In this document: in pieces, positions 51,672 through 59,925 of the stretch | How the letters are laid out: each line of letters begins with the position of its first letter | Numbering within the stretch: position 1 is the first letter of the stretch | NCBI GenBank assembly: GCA_023248995.1 | Contig: JAHFDN010000009.1 | Coordinates: 1 to 64,000, forward strand | DNA: 64,000 bases | Direction of reading: 5' to 3' | Source of the DNA: Candidatus Rokuibacteriota bacterium | GTDB taxonomy: Bacteria; Methylomirabilota; Methylomirabilia; Rokubacteriales; CSP1-6 | Position numbers and translations under genes: made by a program | Notes under the pieces: model-generated | Seen by the model: the letters and a program-made list of their open reading frames with translations, nothing else | Databases searched by the model: none | What the model was told of the DNA's origin: nothing

Positions 51672-52705
51672 CGGGCCGACAGCTCGTGAACCATCTCCAC
51701 GAAGGCGATCACGTGATCCACGGGCGTCTCGGGAAGGACGCCATGACCCAGGTTGAAGATGTGGCCCGGGCGGCCGCCCGCTCGCCGGAGGATCGCCTCC
51801 ACCTCGCGCCTGATCTCGGCGGGCTTGGCCAGGAGCAGCGCGGGGTCGAGGTTCCCCTGGATCCCGACGTCGTAGCCCACCCGCCTCCACGCTTCGCCCA
51901 GGTCCACGCGCCAGTCGAGCCCGATCACATCCCCGCCCGCCACCCGCATGAGCTCGAGCAACCCCGCCGTGCCCGTGCCGAAGTGAATGACGGGGACGCC
52001 GGCGGTGATCCCGTTGACGGTCGCGCGCGTATGGGGAAGCACGAACTCCCGGTAGTCGTCGGGGGAGAGGATCCCCACCCAGCTGTCGAAGAGCTGGACG
52101 GTCTGAGCGCCCGCGGCGATCTGGCCGTTCAGGTAGCCCACGGTGACGCCGACGAGGCGCTCCATCAGGAGGCGCCACGCCGCGGGATCGTCGTGCATCA
52201 GGCGTTTAGTGTCGAGGTACTCCCGCGAGGGGCCGCCCTCGATCAGATACGAGGCCAGGGTGAAGGGCGCGCCGGCGAAGCCGACCAGCGGCACGCGCTC
52301 CTTGAGCGCCGCCCTGACCTTGCGGATCGCCTCGAAGACGAAAGGCGTCGCCTCGCGCGGATCCACATCGGCCAGCCGTTCCAGGTCGGCAGCGCCGCGG
52401 ACCGGGCGCCGGATGACGGGGCCCTCGCCCCGGGAGAACTCCAGACCCACGCCCATCGCCTCCACGGGGAGGAGAATGTCGGCGAAGATGATCGCGGCGT
52501 CCACCCCGAGGCGCTCGACGGGAAGGAGCGTGACCTCCGCCGCCGCCTCGGGATTCTTACAGAGCTCCAGGAAGCCCAGGCGCTCCCGGATCGCGCGATA
52601 CTCCGGCATGTAGCGCCCCGCCTGGCGCATGAGCCAGACCGGCGTGTAGTCGGTGGGTTCGCGTCGGCACGCTCGGAGAAAGGGCGAGGAGAGCGCCGGC
52701 TTCAT
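51668..52705 (-). CDS. hemE: Uroporphyrinogen decarboxylase
   Basis: HemE removes four carboxyl groups to make coproporphyrinogen III. The 345 residues carry the N-terminal signature PVWLMRQAGRYMPEYR, the catalytic Asp region IIFADILLPVEAMGVGLEF, GFAGAPFTLASYLIEGGPS and GHIFNLGHGVLPETPVDHV. It is first of hemE-hemH-hemY. The -10 box TAGGCT ends 9 bases before ATG 52705. Confidence 0.97.
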   Translation of the reverse strand: MKPALSSPFLRACRREPTDYTPVWLMRQAGRYMPEYRAIRERLGFLELCKNPEAAAEVTLLPVERLGVDAAIIFADILLPVEAMGVGLEFSRGEGPVIRRPVRGAADLERLADVDPREATPFVFEAIRKVRAALKERVPLVGFAGAPFTLASYLIEGGPSREYLDTKRLMHDDPAAWRLLMERLVGVTVGYLNGQIAAGAQTVQLFDSWVGILSPDDYREFVLPHTRATVNGITAGVPVIHFGTGTAGLLELMRVAGGDVIGLDWRVDLGEAWRRVGYDVGIQGNLDPALLLAKPAEIRREVEAILRRAGGRPGHIFNLGHGVLPETPVDHVIAFVEMVHELSAR

Positions 52706-52714
52706 GGACGACTC

Positions 52715-52743
52715 AGCCTACCGTCGCGTCGGGGCCGAGTCAA
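52715..52743 (-). promoter_or_regulatory. Promoter of hemE-hemH-hemY
   Basis: TTGACT (52743-52738), 17-base spacer, TAGGCT (52720-52715). ATG 52705 begins 9 bases later with no ribosome-binding site. Confidence 0.6.
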
Positions 52744-52755
52744 GGAAGCGCCGGA

Positions 52756-52784
52756 TTGACAACCCCGGTGCCCTGGGGGACGAT
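52756..52784 (+). promoter_or_regulatory. Promoter of the ThDP-enzyme operon
   Basis: TTGACA (52756-52761), 17-base spacer, GACGAT (52779-52784). It is divergent from the hemE promoter. A GGAG site lies 6 bases before ATG 52821, so this transcript has a normal leader of about 30 bases. Confidence 0.45.
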
Positions 52785-52820
52785 GGCGTCCGCAGCCCAT
52801 ACCCGGAGCCGGAGGCCGCG

Positions 52821-54494
52821 ATGCCGTTCATGGCGGGAAAGCAGGCGTTCCTGGAGCTCCTGAAGCAGGAAGGAGTGGACCTGCTCTTCGGCAACCCCGG
52901 CACCACCGAGCTGCCGCTGATGGATGGCCTGGCGCGCGAACCGAAGATCCGCTACGTGCTCGCCCTTCAGGAGGCCGTCGTGATCGCCATGGCCGACGGC
53001 TACGCCCAGGCGAGCGGGAAGCTGGCCGCCGTCAACGTCCACATCTCCCCCGGCCTCGGCAACGCCATGGGGATGCTCTACGATGCCTGGAAGGCCGGCT
53101 CCCCGCTGCTCCTCACCGCGGGCCAGCACGACCAGTCCTTCTCCGTGACCGAGCCCGTGCTCTGGTCCGAGCTCCCGCCGGTGGCCAAGCCCTACGTCAA
53201 GTGGTCTACCGAGGTCCACCGGCTCGAGGACCTGCCGCGCGTCGTCCACCGGGCCGCCAAAGTCGCCCTGACCCCTCCGACGGGCCCGGTCTTTCTCTCC
53301 CTGCCGGTGGACGTCCTGAACGCCGAGCGAGACCTGGAGCTCGGCGAGCCGACCCGCGTGGACCCGCGGATCCGGGGCCCGCGCGAGGCCGTGGAGCGAG
53401 CCGCGGACCTCCTGGCGCGGGCCAAACGGCCGCTCGTCACCGCCGGCGACCTCGTGGCACAGAGCGGCGCGCACGCCGAGCTCATCCTGGTGGCCGAGCT
53501 GCTCGGCGCGCCGGTCTACACCGAGGGCATGGCCAGCCGGTGCAGCTTTCCGTTCACCCACCCGCTCTATCAGGGCGCGATTCCCCGGCTGGCCCCCGGC
53601 CTCCGTGCGCTCCTCCAGCAGTACGACCTGCTCTTCTCCGTCGGGGGGGACGTGTTCCTGCTGTCGCTCCCGTCGGACGTGGAGCCCATGCCGCGCGACC
53701 TCGCGGTCATCCACCTCGATGTGGACGCGTGGGCGATCGGGAAGAACTACCCTGCGAAGGTCGCGATCGTCGGCGATCCGAAGGCCACGCTGCCGAATCT
53801 GGCGGAGGCGCTGCGCCGTCGCTTCAACGGAGGCCGCCACCCCGAGGCGCAGCGCCGGACAGAAGAGGCGCAGAAGGGGCACGCCCAACGGGTCGCCGAC
53901 CTCAGGACACGCGCGCTCGCCGAGAGCGACCGGCGGCCCATCCCGCCCCTGGCCCTCGTGCATGCCGTGGCGGAGAGCCTGCCGCCGGATGCGGTGGTCG
54001 TGGACGAAACCATCTCCTCGGGAGGCGGCCTCCGGGAGCTCCTCCGCTGCCAGGACCCTCAGAGCTTCTTCGGCCTTCGCGGGGGCGGCATCGGCTGGGG
54101 GCTGCCCGCGGCCCTCGGCGTGAAGCTCGCGCTGCCGCGCCGCCCCGTCGTGGCGCTGGTGGGGGACGGAAGCGCCATGTACACGAGCCAGGCCTTCTGG
54201 ACCGCCGCCCACGAGGGCCTCGCCGTCGTCTTCCTCATCATCAACAACTGTAGCTACAGGATCCTCAAGCAGCGCACGCACGCGCTCAAAGGATTCTCGG
54301 CCCAGGACAATCGCTACGTGGCGATGGACCTCGACCGGCCGGCGATTGATTTCGTCGGGCTCGCCCACGCCCTCGGCGTCCCCGGCGAGCGCGTGCAAAA
54401 GGCCGCCGACATCGGCCCGGCTTTGGCGCGCGGCCTGGCGTCCGGCGGCCCGTACCTCCTCGACGTCCACGTGGACCCCGCCTTCCTCCCCTAA
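52821..54494 (+). CDS. Benzoylformate decarboxylase-like thiamine diphosphate enzyme
   Basis: A 557-residue ThDP enzyme very like Pseudomonas benzoylformate decarboxylase. It has LLFGNPGTTELPLMDG (Ser of the Pseudomonas enzyme replaced by Thr), catalytic Glu in LALQEAVVIAMADGYAQ, the first active-site His in VNVHISPGLGNAMG and the second in CSFPFTHPLYQG, and the cofactor motif GDGSAMYTSQ ending in IINN. It decarboxylates an aromatic or branched 2-oxo acid, or is an acetolactate-synthase-like relative. An SDR gene follows 18 bases downstream. Confidence 0.9.
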   Translation: MPFMAGKQAFLELLKQEGVDLLFGNPGTTELPLMDGLAREPKIRYVLALQEAVVIAMADGYAQASGKLAAVNVHISPGLGNAMGMLYDAWKAGSPLLLTAGQHDQSFSVTEPVLWSELPPVAKPYVKWSTEVHRLEDLPRVVHRAAKVALTPPTGPVFLSLPVDVLNAERDLELGEPTRVDPRIRGPREAVERAADLLARAKRPLVTAGDLVAQSGAHAELILVAELLGAPVYTEGMASRCSFPFTHPLYQGAIPRLAPGLRALLQQYDLLFSVGGDVFLLSLPSDVEPMPRDLAVIHLDVDAWAIGKNYPAKVAIVGDPKATLPNLAEALRRRFNGGRHPEAQRRTEEAQKGHAQRVADLRTRALAESDRRPIPPLALVHAVAESLPPDAVVVDETISSGGGLRELLRCQDPQSFFGLRGGGIGWGLPAALGVKLALPRRPVVALVGDGSAMYTSQAFWTAAHEGLAVVFLIINNCSYRILKQRTHALKGFSAQDNRYVAMDLDRPAIDFVGLAHALGVPGERVQKAADIGPALARGLASGGPYLLDVHVDPAFLP

Positions 54495-54512
54495 CGGCCC
54501 CGGACACGCACA

Positions 54513-55325
54513 ATGCGAGCAGAGCGAGCCACCTCGACGGGCACCCGACCCTTGCGGTCGGGTCGCCTCAAAGGCAAAGTCGCCATCGTCACCGGCGCCG
54601 GCTCGCGCGGCCCCGGCCTCGGCAACGGGAAGGCTGCGGCCATCCTCTTCGCGCGGGAGGGCGCCCAGGTCCTCTGCGTGGATCGGGTGATCGAGCGCGC
54701 GGAGGAGACCTGCGCGATGATCCTCTCCGAAGACGGGGAGGCCTCCCCGCTCCAGGCCGACGTCTCGCGGAGCTCCGACTGCGAGCGCATGATCTCTGCG
54801 GTCTCTGAGCGCTACGGCCGGCTCGACATCCTCCACAACAACGTCGGGATCGAGTCGCGCAAAGGCCTCCTGGAGACCTCCGAGGAGGAGTGGGACCAGG
54901 TGCTGGCCGTGGACTTGAAGAGCATGTTCCTCGCCGCCCAGGCGGCCATCCCGCGCCTCGTCGAGGCCGGGGGCGGCTCGATCATCAACGTCTCCTCGGT
55001 GGCCGCTCTCAGGGCCCACGGCCGGACCGCCTACGCCGCGGCCAAGGCCGGCGTCATCGGCCTGACGATCTCGCTCGCCGGCCAGCTGGCGAAAGATCGA
55101 ATCCGCGTCAATTGCATCGCCCCGGGGTTCGTGTACACGCCGATGGTCGCCGAGGGCATGTCCGCCGAGCTCCGCGAACGCCGCCGGCTCGCCGCCCCCA
55201 TCCAGGATGAGGGGACGGCCTGGGACGTGGCTTGGGCCGCGGTGTACCTGGCGAGCGACGAGTCCCGCTGGGTGACGGGCCAGGTCCTCGCCGTGGACGG
55301 CGGCCTCACGATCACCAGCCGGTGA
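54513..55325 (+). CDS. Short-chain dehydrogenase/reductase
   Basis: A 270-residue classical SDR. The cofactor motif VAIVTGAGSRGPGLGNG has an extended glycine loop. Then come LHNNVG, SIINVSSVAAL with catalytic Ser, and TAYAAAKAG with the Tyr-Lys pair; VNCIAPGFVYTPM and QVLAVDGGLTI close the fold. The Asp after strand 2 (LCVDR) suggests NAD. Position after the ThDP decarboxylase suggests oxidation or reduction of the aldehyde or alcohol it forms, which is inference. Confidence 0.92.
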   Translation: MRAERATSTGTRPLRSGRLKGKVAIVTGAGSRGPGLGNGKAAAILFAREGAQVLCVDRVIERAEETCAMILSEDGEASPLQADVSRSSDCERMISAVSERYGRLDILHNNVGIESRKGLLETSEEEWDQVLAVDLKSMFLAAQAAIPRLVEAGGGSIINVSSVAALRAHGRTAYAAAKAGVIGLTISLAGQLAKDRIRVNCIAPGFVYTPMVAEGMSAELRERRRLAAPIQDEGTAWDVAWAAVYLASDESRWVTGQVLAVDGGLTITSR

Positions 55326-55393
55326 CCGGGCCACTTGACAACGCCACCCCTCAACGGTATGCAGCCAGACAACCCAGGGAGGATCGAGGAGTG

Positions 55394-56368
55394 ATGACGT
55401 TCGGCGTGCACGTTGGGCACCTGGCCAGCCCGCAGGGCGAGCTGCGCCGCCTCTGGCGATTCGCCGACGCCTCGGGCTTCGACTGGTTCTCGGTCTCGGA
55501 CCACTTCCAGGAATCCCCGCCCCGGGGCGGCGACCTGGACTGCTTCGAGTCCGTCTCCACCATGGCGGCGCTCGCGGCCGAGACCAAGCACCTTCGCGTC
55601 GGCTGCCTGGTCTTCTGCGTCAACTACCGCCACCCGGGCGTGCTCGCCAAGGCGCTCTGCACGATCGACCATCTGTCGGGGGGGCGCGTCGAATGCGGCA
55701 TCGGCGCGGGGTGGCACGAGGCCGAATACAAGGCCTTCGGCATCCCCTTCGAACGGATCGGGACCCGCCAGGACCAGCTGGAGGAGGCCGTGCAGGTCCT
55801 GCGGCTCCTCTTCACCCAGCGGATCGCGAACTTCAACGGGCGCTACTTCCAGCTGAACGACGCGCGCTGCAACCCGAAGCCGCTCCAGAAGTCGCTCCGG
55901 ATCTGGGTCGGCGGCCTCGGGGAAAAGCGCACGCTCCGAACGGCGGCCAAGTACGCCGACGGCTGGAACGCCCCCTACATCTCGCCGGAGGAGTTCAGGC
56001 GGAAGAGCCAGATCCTCGACGATTGGTGCCTCAAGGAAGGGCGCGATCCCGCCAAGGTCTTGCGCACCGTGAACGTCGGGTTCTACATGGGCGCCGACGA
56101 GCGGGGGGCCAAACGCCAGGCCGAGCGGATGAAGGCCCAGTGGGGCGCGTCCCTCGAGCAGCGGATCGGCGGGTTCCTCGTCGGCACCCCCCGGCAGGCC
56201 GTGGACCGAATCGCCGAGTACAAGAAAACCGGCGCGGTCCGCCTGAACATCGGCGTCAGGATGCCGTTCGACTGGGACGCCCTGCGCGCCTACGTCGAGG
56301 AGGTGCTGCCGGCGTTCCTCCCCCGGAAAAAGGCCGCCCGGAAGAAGACCGCCCGTCGCCGGCGGTGA
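55394..56368 (+). CDS. Luciferase-like, probable F420-dependent oxidoreductase
   Basis: A 324-residue LLM-class TIM-barrel flavin/F420 enzyme: FGVHVGHLASPQGEL, FDWFSVSDHFQ, LRVGCLVFCVNYRHP, DHLSGGRVECGIGAGWHEAEYKAFG and IWVGGLGEKRTLRTAAKYADGWN. The GAGWHEAEY stretch is typical of the F420 branch. The last 13 residues are nearly all Lys and Arg, an unusual basic tail. ATG 55394 follows GAGGATCGAGGAG; the frame upstream overlaps the SDR. Confidence 0.9.
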   Translation: MTFGVHVGHLASPQGELRRLWRFADASGFDWFSVSDHFQESPPRGGDLDCFESVSTMAALAAETKHLRVGCLVFCVNYRHPGVLAKALCTIDHLSGGRVECGIGAGWHEAEYKAFGIPFERIGTRQDQLEEAVQVLRLLFTQRIANFNGRYFQLNDARCNPKPLQKSLRIWVGGLGEKRTLRTAAKYADGWNAPYISPEEFRRKSQILDDWCLKEGRDPAKVLRTVNVGFYMGADERGAKRQAERMKAQWGASLEQRIGGFLVGTPRQAVDRIAEYKKTGAVRLNIGVRMPFDWDALRAYVEEVLPAFLPRKKAARKKTARRRR

Positions 56369-56380
56369 AGGCAAATCTGG

Positions 56381-56409
56381 TACACTAGCCTCCGGGCGGC
56401 ATTCCGCCC
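56381..56409 (+). promoter_or_regulatory. -10 box and 5' hairpin before an unknown gene
   Basis: TACACT (56381-56386) is a good -10 sequence with a poor -35. A GGGCGG/CCGCCC hairpin with CATT loop (56394-56409) would form the first part of the transcript, 7 bases before ATG 56417. It could also end the upstream mRNA. Confidence 0.35.
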
Positions 56410-56416
56410 ACCGAGC

Positions 56417-56917
56417 ATGTTCGACAGAGCCCAGGACCCGGAGCTTTTCCGGAGCATCTTCGACCAGACGCAGGTACTGCGTAAACCCCTGCGCGGGATC
56501 ATCGCCGGCTACCACGTCCTGCCGTACATCCTGGTCGGGGCACCGGAGGAGCAGAGCCAGCGCTCCGTGGAGATCCGCGGGAAGATCCGCGTGTCGCCCA
56601 AGCTCGTCCTCGCTCCCGGCCGTCACGGGCAGACCTACGGCGACCTCTTCCACGAGCAGGAGGTGATGGACCAGGCCCTCGTGGCGCGGGTCTTCAGCTT
56701 CCTCTACACCGCCCGGCACCAGGTCACGCTGGAGCACGAGGACCTCAAGGTCATCCGGAGCGATCGGGACCCCGAGACGCAGATCCGCCGGGCGCTGGAC
56801 GAGCTCCTGCGCCGCGAGATCATCGACACGGGGGTGATCCTCTGCCCGCGCGTCAGGTTCTACCCCGTGTCGATCGACCGCTTCATCACGGAGATCCTGG
56901 AGCAGGAATTCCGCTGA
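56417..56917 (+). CDS. Protein of unknown function upstream of an acyl-CoA dehydrogenase
   Basis: A 166-residue soluble protein (FDRAQDPELFRSIFDQTQVLRKPL, then an FLYTARHQVTLEHEDL segment and an Arg/Glu-rich helix). No signal, membrane helix or Cys cluster is visible. It ends 2 bases before the acyl-CoA dehydrogenase start, so the pair is surely co-expressed. I do not recognise the family; a regulatory or coupling partner of the dehydrogenase is possible but unproven. Confidence 0.75.
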   Translation: MFDRAQDPELFRSIFDQTQVLRKPLRGIIAGYHVLPYILVGAPEEQSQRSVEIRGKIRVSPKLVLAPGRHGQTYGDLFHEQEVMDQALVARVFSFLYTARHQVTLEHEDLKVIRSDRDPETQIRRALDELLRREIIDTGVILCPRVRFYPVSIDRFITEILEQEFR

Positions 56918-56919
56918 GC

Positions 56920-58086
56920 ATGGTGGACATGACGTTCGCGCTGACCGACGAGCAGCGGGCCCTCAAGGCGGCGGTCTACGACCTCTCTAAGCAGTTCCCA
57001 CCCGAGTACTGGCGCGAGCTGGACGCCAAGCGGGAGTACCCGGAGGCGTTCGTCAACGCTCTGACCAAGGCCGGCTACCTGGCGGCGCTGATCCCCCACG
57101 AGTACGGCGGGGCCGGGCTCGGAATCCTCGAAGCCTCCCTGATCCTCGAGGAGATCAACCGCTCGGGCGGCAACGGGGCGGCCTGCCACGCCCAGATGTA
57201 CATCATGGGCACGCTCCTCCGCCACGGGTCCGAGGAGCAGAAGCGCCGCCACCTCCCCAAGATCGCGACGGGGGAGTTGCGGCTCCAGGCCTTCGGGGTC
57301 ACCGAGCCGAACTCGGGGTCCGATACCACGAAGCTTCAAACGACAGCAGTGCGCCGGGGCGACAGGTACGTCGTGAACGGCCAGAAGATCTTCATCTCCC
57401 GCGTGCTGCAGTCCGACCTGATGTTGCTGCTGGCCCGGACGACGCCGCTCGAGCTGGTCAAGAAGAAGACCGACGGCCTCAGCGTGTTTCTGGTGGACAT
57501 CCGCGGTCTCAAGGGGTTGGAGGTGCGGCCGCTCCGCATGATGATGAACCACTCCACCAACGCGCTCTTCTTCGACAACGTGGAGATTCCGGCGGACGGC
57601 CTCGTCGGCCAGGAAGGGAAGGGCTTCACCTACATCCTCGACGGGATGAACGCCGAGCGCATCCTGGTTGCTTCCGATTCCATCGGCGACGGCCGCTGGT
57701 TCATCGAGAAGGCCGTGGCCTACTCGAGCCAGCGGGTCGTCTTCGGCAAGCCCATCGGCGCCAACCAGGGCGTGCAGTTCCCGATCGCGAAGGCTCATAT
57801 GGCGGTTGAAGCGGCAGACCTGATGAGGCTCAAGGCCGCCCGCCTGTTCGACGCCGGGCAGCCGTGCGGCGCCGAGGCCAACATGGCCAAGTACCTCGCC
57901 GCCGAGGCGGCCTGGGAGGCGGCCAACGCCTGCATCGACTGCCACGGGGGCTACGGGTACGCCGAGGAGTACGACGTGGAGCGCAAGTTCCGCGAGACGC
58001 GCCTCTACAGAACGGCCCCCGTCAACCAGAACCTGGTCCTGGCCTACATCGGCGAGCACGTCCTCGGCCTGCCGCGCTCGTACTGA
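56920..58086 (+). CDS. Acyl-CoA dehydrogenase
   Basis: A 388-residue flavoenzyme with LQAFGVTEPNSGSDTTKLQT, YVVNGQKIFISR and the closing CIDCHGGYGYAEEYDVERKFRETRLYRTAP. The last motif lacks the MCAD-type Glu. The helix segment ILDGMNAERILVASD carries a Glu where isovaleryl-CoA and related dehydrogenases keep their base, so branched-chain or similar substrates are likely. ATG 56920 is used; ATG 56929 also fits. PFK follows 6 bases after its stop. Confidence 0.93.
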   Translation: MVDMTFALTDEQRALKAAVYDLSKQFPPEYWRELDAKREYPEAFVNALTKAGYLAALIPHEYGGAGLGILEASLILEEINRSGGNGAACHAQMYIMGTLLRHGSEEQKRRHLPKIATGELRLQAFGVTEPNSGSDTTKLQTTAVRRGDRYVVNGQKIFISRVLQSDLMLLLARTTPLELVKKKTDGLSVFLVDIRGLKGLEVRPLRMMMNHSTNALFFDNVEIPADGLVGQEGKGFTYILDGMNAERILVASDSIGDGRWFIEKAVAYSSQRVVFGKPIGANQGVQFPIAKAHMAVEAADLMRLKAARLFDAGQPCGAEANMAKYLAAEAAWEAANACIDCHGGYGYAEEYDVERKFRETRLYRTAPVNQNLVLAYIGEHVLGLPRSY

Positions 58087-58092
58087 CGTCCC

Positions 58093-59337
58093 GTGACGAC
58101 CCTGGGCATCCTCGTGGGCGGGGGACCGGCGCCGGGCATCAACGCGGTGATCGCAGCCGCCACCATCGAGGCCCGGAACAGCGAGGCGCGCGTAGTCGGC
58201 GTGTTCGACGGCTTCAGATGGCTTGCGCAGGGCGATACCACCCACGCCCAGGAACTCACGATCGGCGACGTGTCCCGGATCCACGTCGAGGGCGGCTCGA
58301 TCCTCCGGACCTCACGGGAGAATCCGGCCAAATCCCCCGACTCCCTTCGGAGCGCCACCGAGGCTCTCGACAAGCTGGGCGTCACGCACCTCCTCACGAT
58401 CGGCGGGGACGACACGGCCTTCGCCGCCTCGCGCCTGGCGAAAGCAAGTCACGGCCGCTTGGCCGTCGCCCACGTGCCCAAGACCATCGACAACGACTTG
58501 CCCCTGCCCCACGAGATCGTCACCTTCGGATACATGACCGCGGTCAACCTGGGCAAAGAGCTCGTCTCCAATCTGATGCGCGACGCTGCGACGACCGAGC
58601 GCTGGTTCTTCGTCACGGTGATGGGCCGCCGGGCGGGGCACCTGGCGCTGGGGATCGGCGGGGCCGCGGCCGCCACGCTTACCGTCATCGGCGAGGAGTT
58701 TCCCGAATCCCGAATTCCCGTCCAGGCGCTCGTGGACGTCCTGGAGGGAGCGATCATCAAGCGGCGCGTTCAGGGTCGGGATCACGGGGTGGCGATCCTG
58801 AGCGAAGGATTAGCGGAAAAGCTGGACCTCGCGACCCTGGGACCTGTCGAACAGGACAGTTACGGCAATGTGCGACTGTCAGAGCTAGACCTGGGGCGGG
58901 CCCTCAAAGAGCGGGTAGCCGCGAGCCTCAAGGCGCGGGGGATCGACGTGACCATCGTGGCCAAGGACCTCGGCTACGAGCTGCGCTGCGCCCCCCCCGG
59001 CGGTTACGACACCCAGTACTGCCGGAGCCTCGGGTTCTGGGCCACGCGGTTTCTGCTGGAGGGGGGAACGAGCGCTATGGTCACAATCCAGGGGGGCCGG
59101 CTCGTCCCCGTGCCCTTCCAAGAGATGCTCGATAGCCGCACCGGGCGCGTCAGAGTCCGCTACGTGGACATCAGCTCGGATTCCTACCGGACCCATCTGG
59201 CCTACATGATCCGCCTGAAACCCGAGGATCTGGCCACGGATCGCCTCCCAGCCCTCGCGAAAGCCGGGAACGTCGGCCAGGAGGAGTTCAGGAAACGATT
59301 CGGCCCGCTCTTGGAACGGAGGGAAAAGCCCCGATGA
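58093..59337 (+). CDS. 6-phosphofructokinase, pyrophosphate-type signature
   Basis: A 414-residue group PFK: N-terminal GILVGGGPAPGINAVI. G104-G-D106-D107 in TIGGDDTAF has Asp where ATP enzymes have Gly, and K130 in VPKTIDNDL replaces the Gly of ATP-PFK. Both changes mark PPi-dependent enzymes, which work reversibly between fructose-6-phosphate and the bisphosphate. Substrate segments MGRRAGHLALG and EEFPE are present. The start is GTG 58093, with no clear ribosome-binding site; it overlaps the methyltransferase by 4 bases. Confidence 0.92.
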   Translation: MTTLGILVGGGPAPGINAVIAAATIEARNSEARVVGVFDGFRWLAQGDTTHAQELTIGDVSRIHVEGGSILRTSRENPAKSPDSLRSATEALDKLGVTHLLTIGGDDTAFAASRLAKASHGRLAVAHVPKTIDNDLPLPHEIVTFGYMTAVNLGKELVSNLMRDAATTERWFFVTVMGRRAGHLALGIGGAAAATLTVIGEEFPESRIPVQALVDVLEGAIIKRRVQGRDHGVAILSEGLAEKLDLATLGPVEQDSYGNVRLSELDLGRALKERVAASLKARGIDVTIVAKDLGYELRCAPPGGYDTQYCRSLGFWATRFLLEGGTSAMVTIQGGRLVPVPFQEMLDSRTGRVRVRYVDISSDSYRTHLAYMIRLKPEDLATDRLPALAKAGNVGQEEFRKRFGPLLERREKPR

Positions 59338-59894
59338 CCAAACGCGCGCGCGCCATGCTGAGCCAGATGGACCGGGCCACCCGGTCCTGGTTTCTCCCGG
59401 TCATCGGGCGAGACAAGGGACGCTTCATCGCGCGGCTCATTGACAAACACCGGCCCAAGCGGGCCGTCGAGATCGGCTCGCTTATCGGCTACTCCGCGAT
59501 CGTCATCGCGGGGAACCTTCCACCCGGAGGCCGTCTCGTCTCGATCGAGCTGAACACTTACATGGGGAGGATCACCGGGCGAAACGTGGCCGCCGCCGGG
59601 CTCAAGTCGCGCGTGCGCGTGATTGTGGGAGACGCCCGCCGCGTGCTCCCCTTCCTCGGGAGCCGCTTCGACTTCGCCCTGATCGACGCGGCCAAGGAGG
59701 AGTACCTGGAGTACCTCCGAGCCCTGGAGCCGCGGCTCGCCAAGGGCGCCTGGGTGGTGGCAGACAACACGAAGATCTTCAAGTCTCAGCTCAAGGACTA
59801 CCTCGCCTACGTCAGGCGGAGCGGCCGGTACGAGAGCCGGGAGCAGGACTTCGACCAGGACGCCATGGAGGTGAGCCGCTTCGTCGGCGCTTGA
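59334..59894 (+). CDS. O-methyltransferase (class I, caffeoyl-CoA-OMT-like)
   Basis: A 186-residue SAM methyltransferase: AVEIGSLIGYSAIVIAGNLP, LVSIELNTYMGRITGRNV, FDFALIDAAKEEYLEYL and AKGAWVVADNTKIF follow the order of the catechol/caffeoyl-CoA O-methyltransferase family, including the metal-binding DAAKEEY and DN. The N-terminal part is shortened compared with typical 220-residue members. It is coupled to the PFK gene by ATGA. The substrate is unknown. Confidence 0.85.
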   Translation: MTKRARAMLSQMDRATRSWFLPVIGRDKGRFIARLIDKHRPKRAVEIGSLIGYSAIVIAGNLPPGGRLVSIELNTYMGRITGRNVAAAGLKSRVRVIVGDARRVLPFLGSRFDFALIDAAKEEYLEYLRALEPRLAKGAWVVADNTKIFKSQLKDYLAYVRRSGRYESREQDFDQDAMEVSRFVGA

Positions 59895-59925
59895 GTTCGG
59901 CCGGCCGATCGCCTAGACTCGGGCT

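Noticed and set aside
52740-55334. 864-codon open frame antisense to the ThDP enzyme and SDR
   Set aside because: It is a mirror of two well-supported genes, and its composition is unlike a folded protein.
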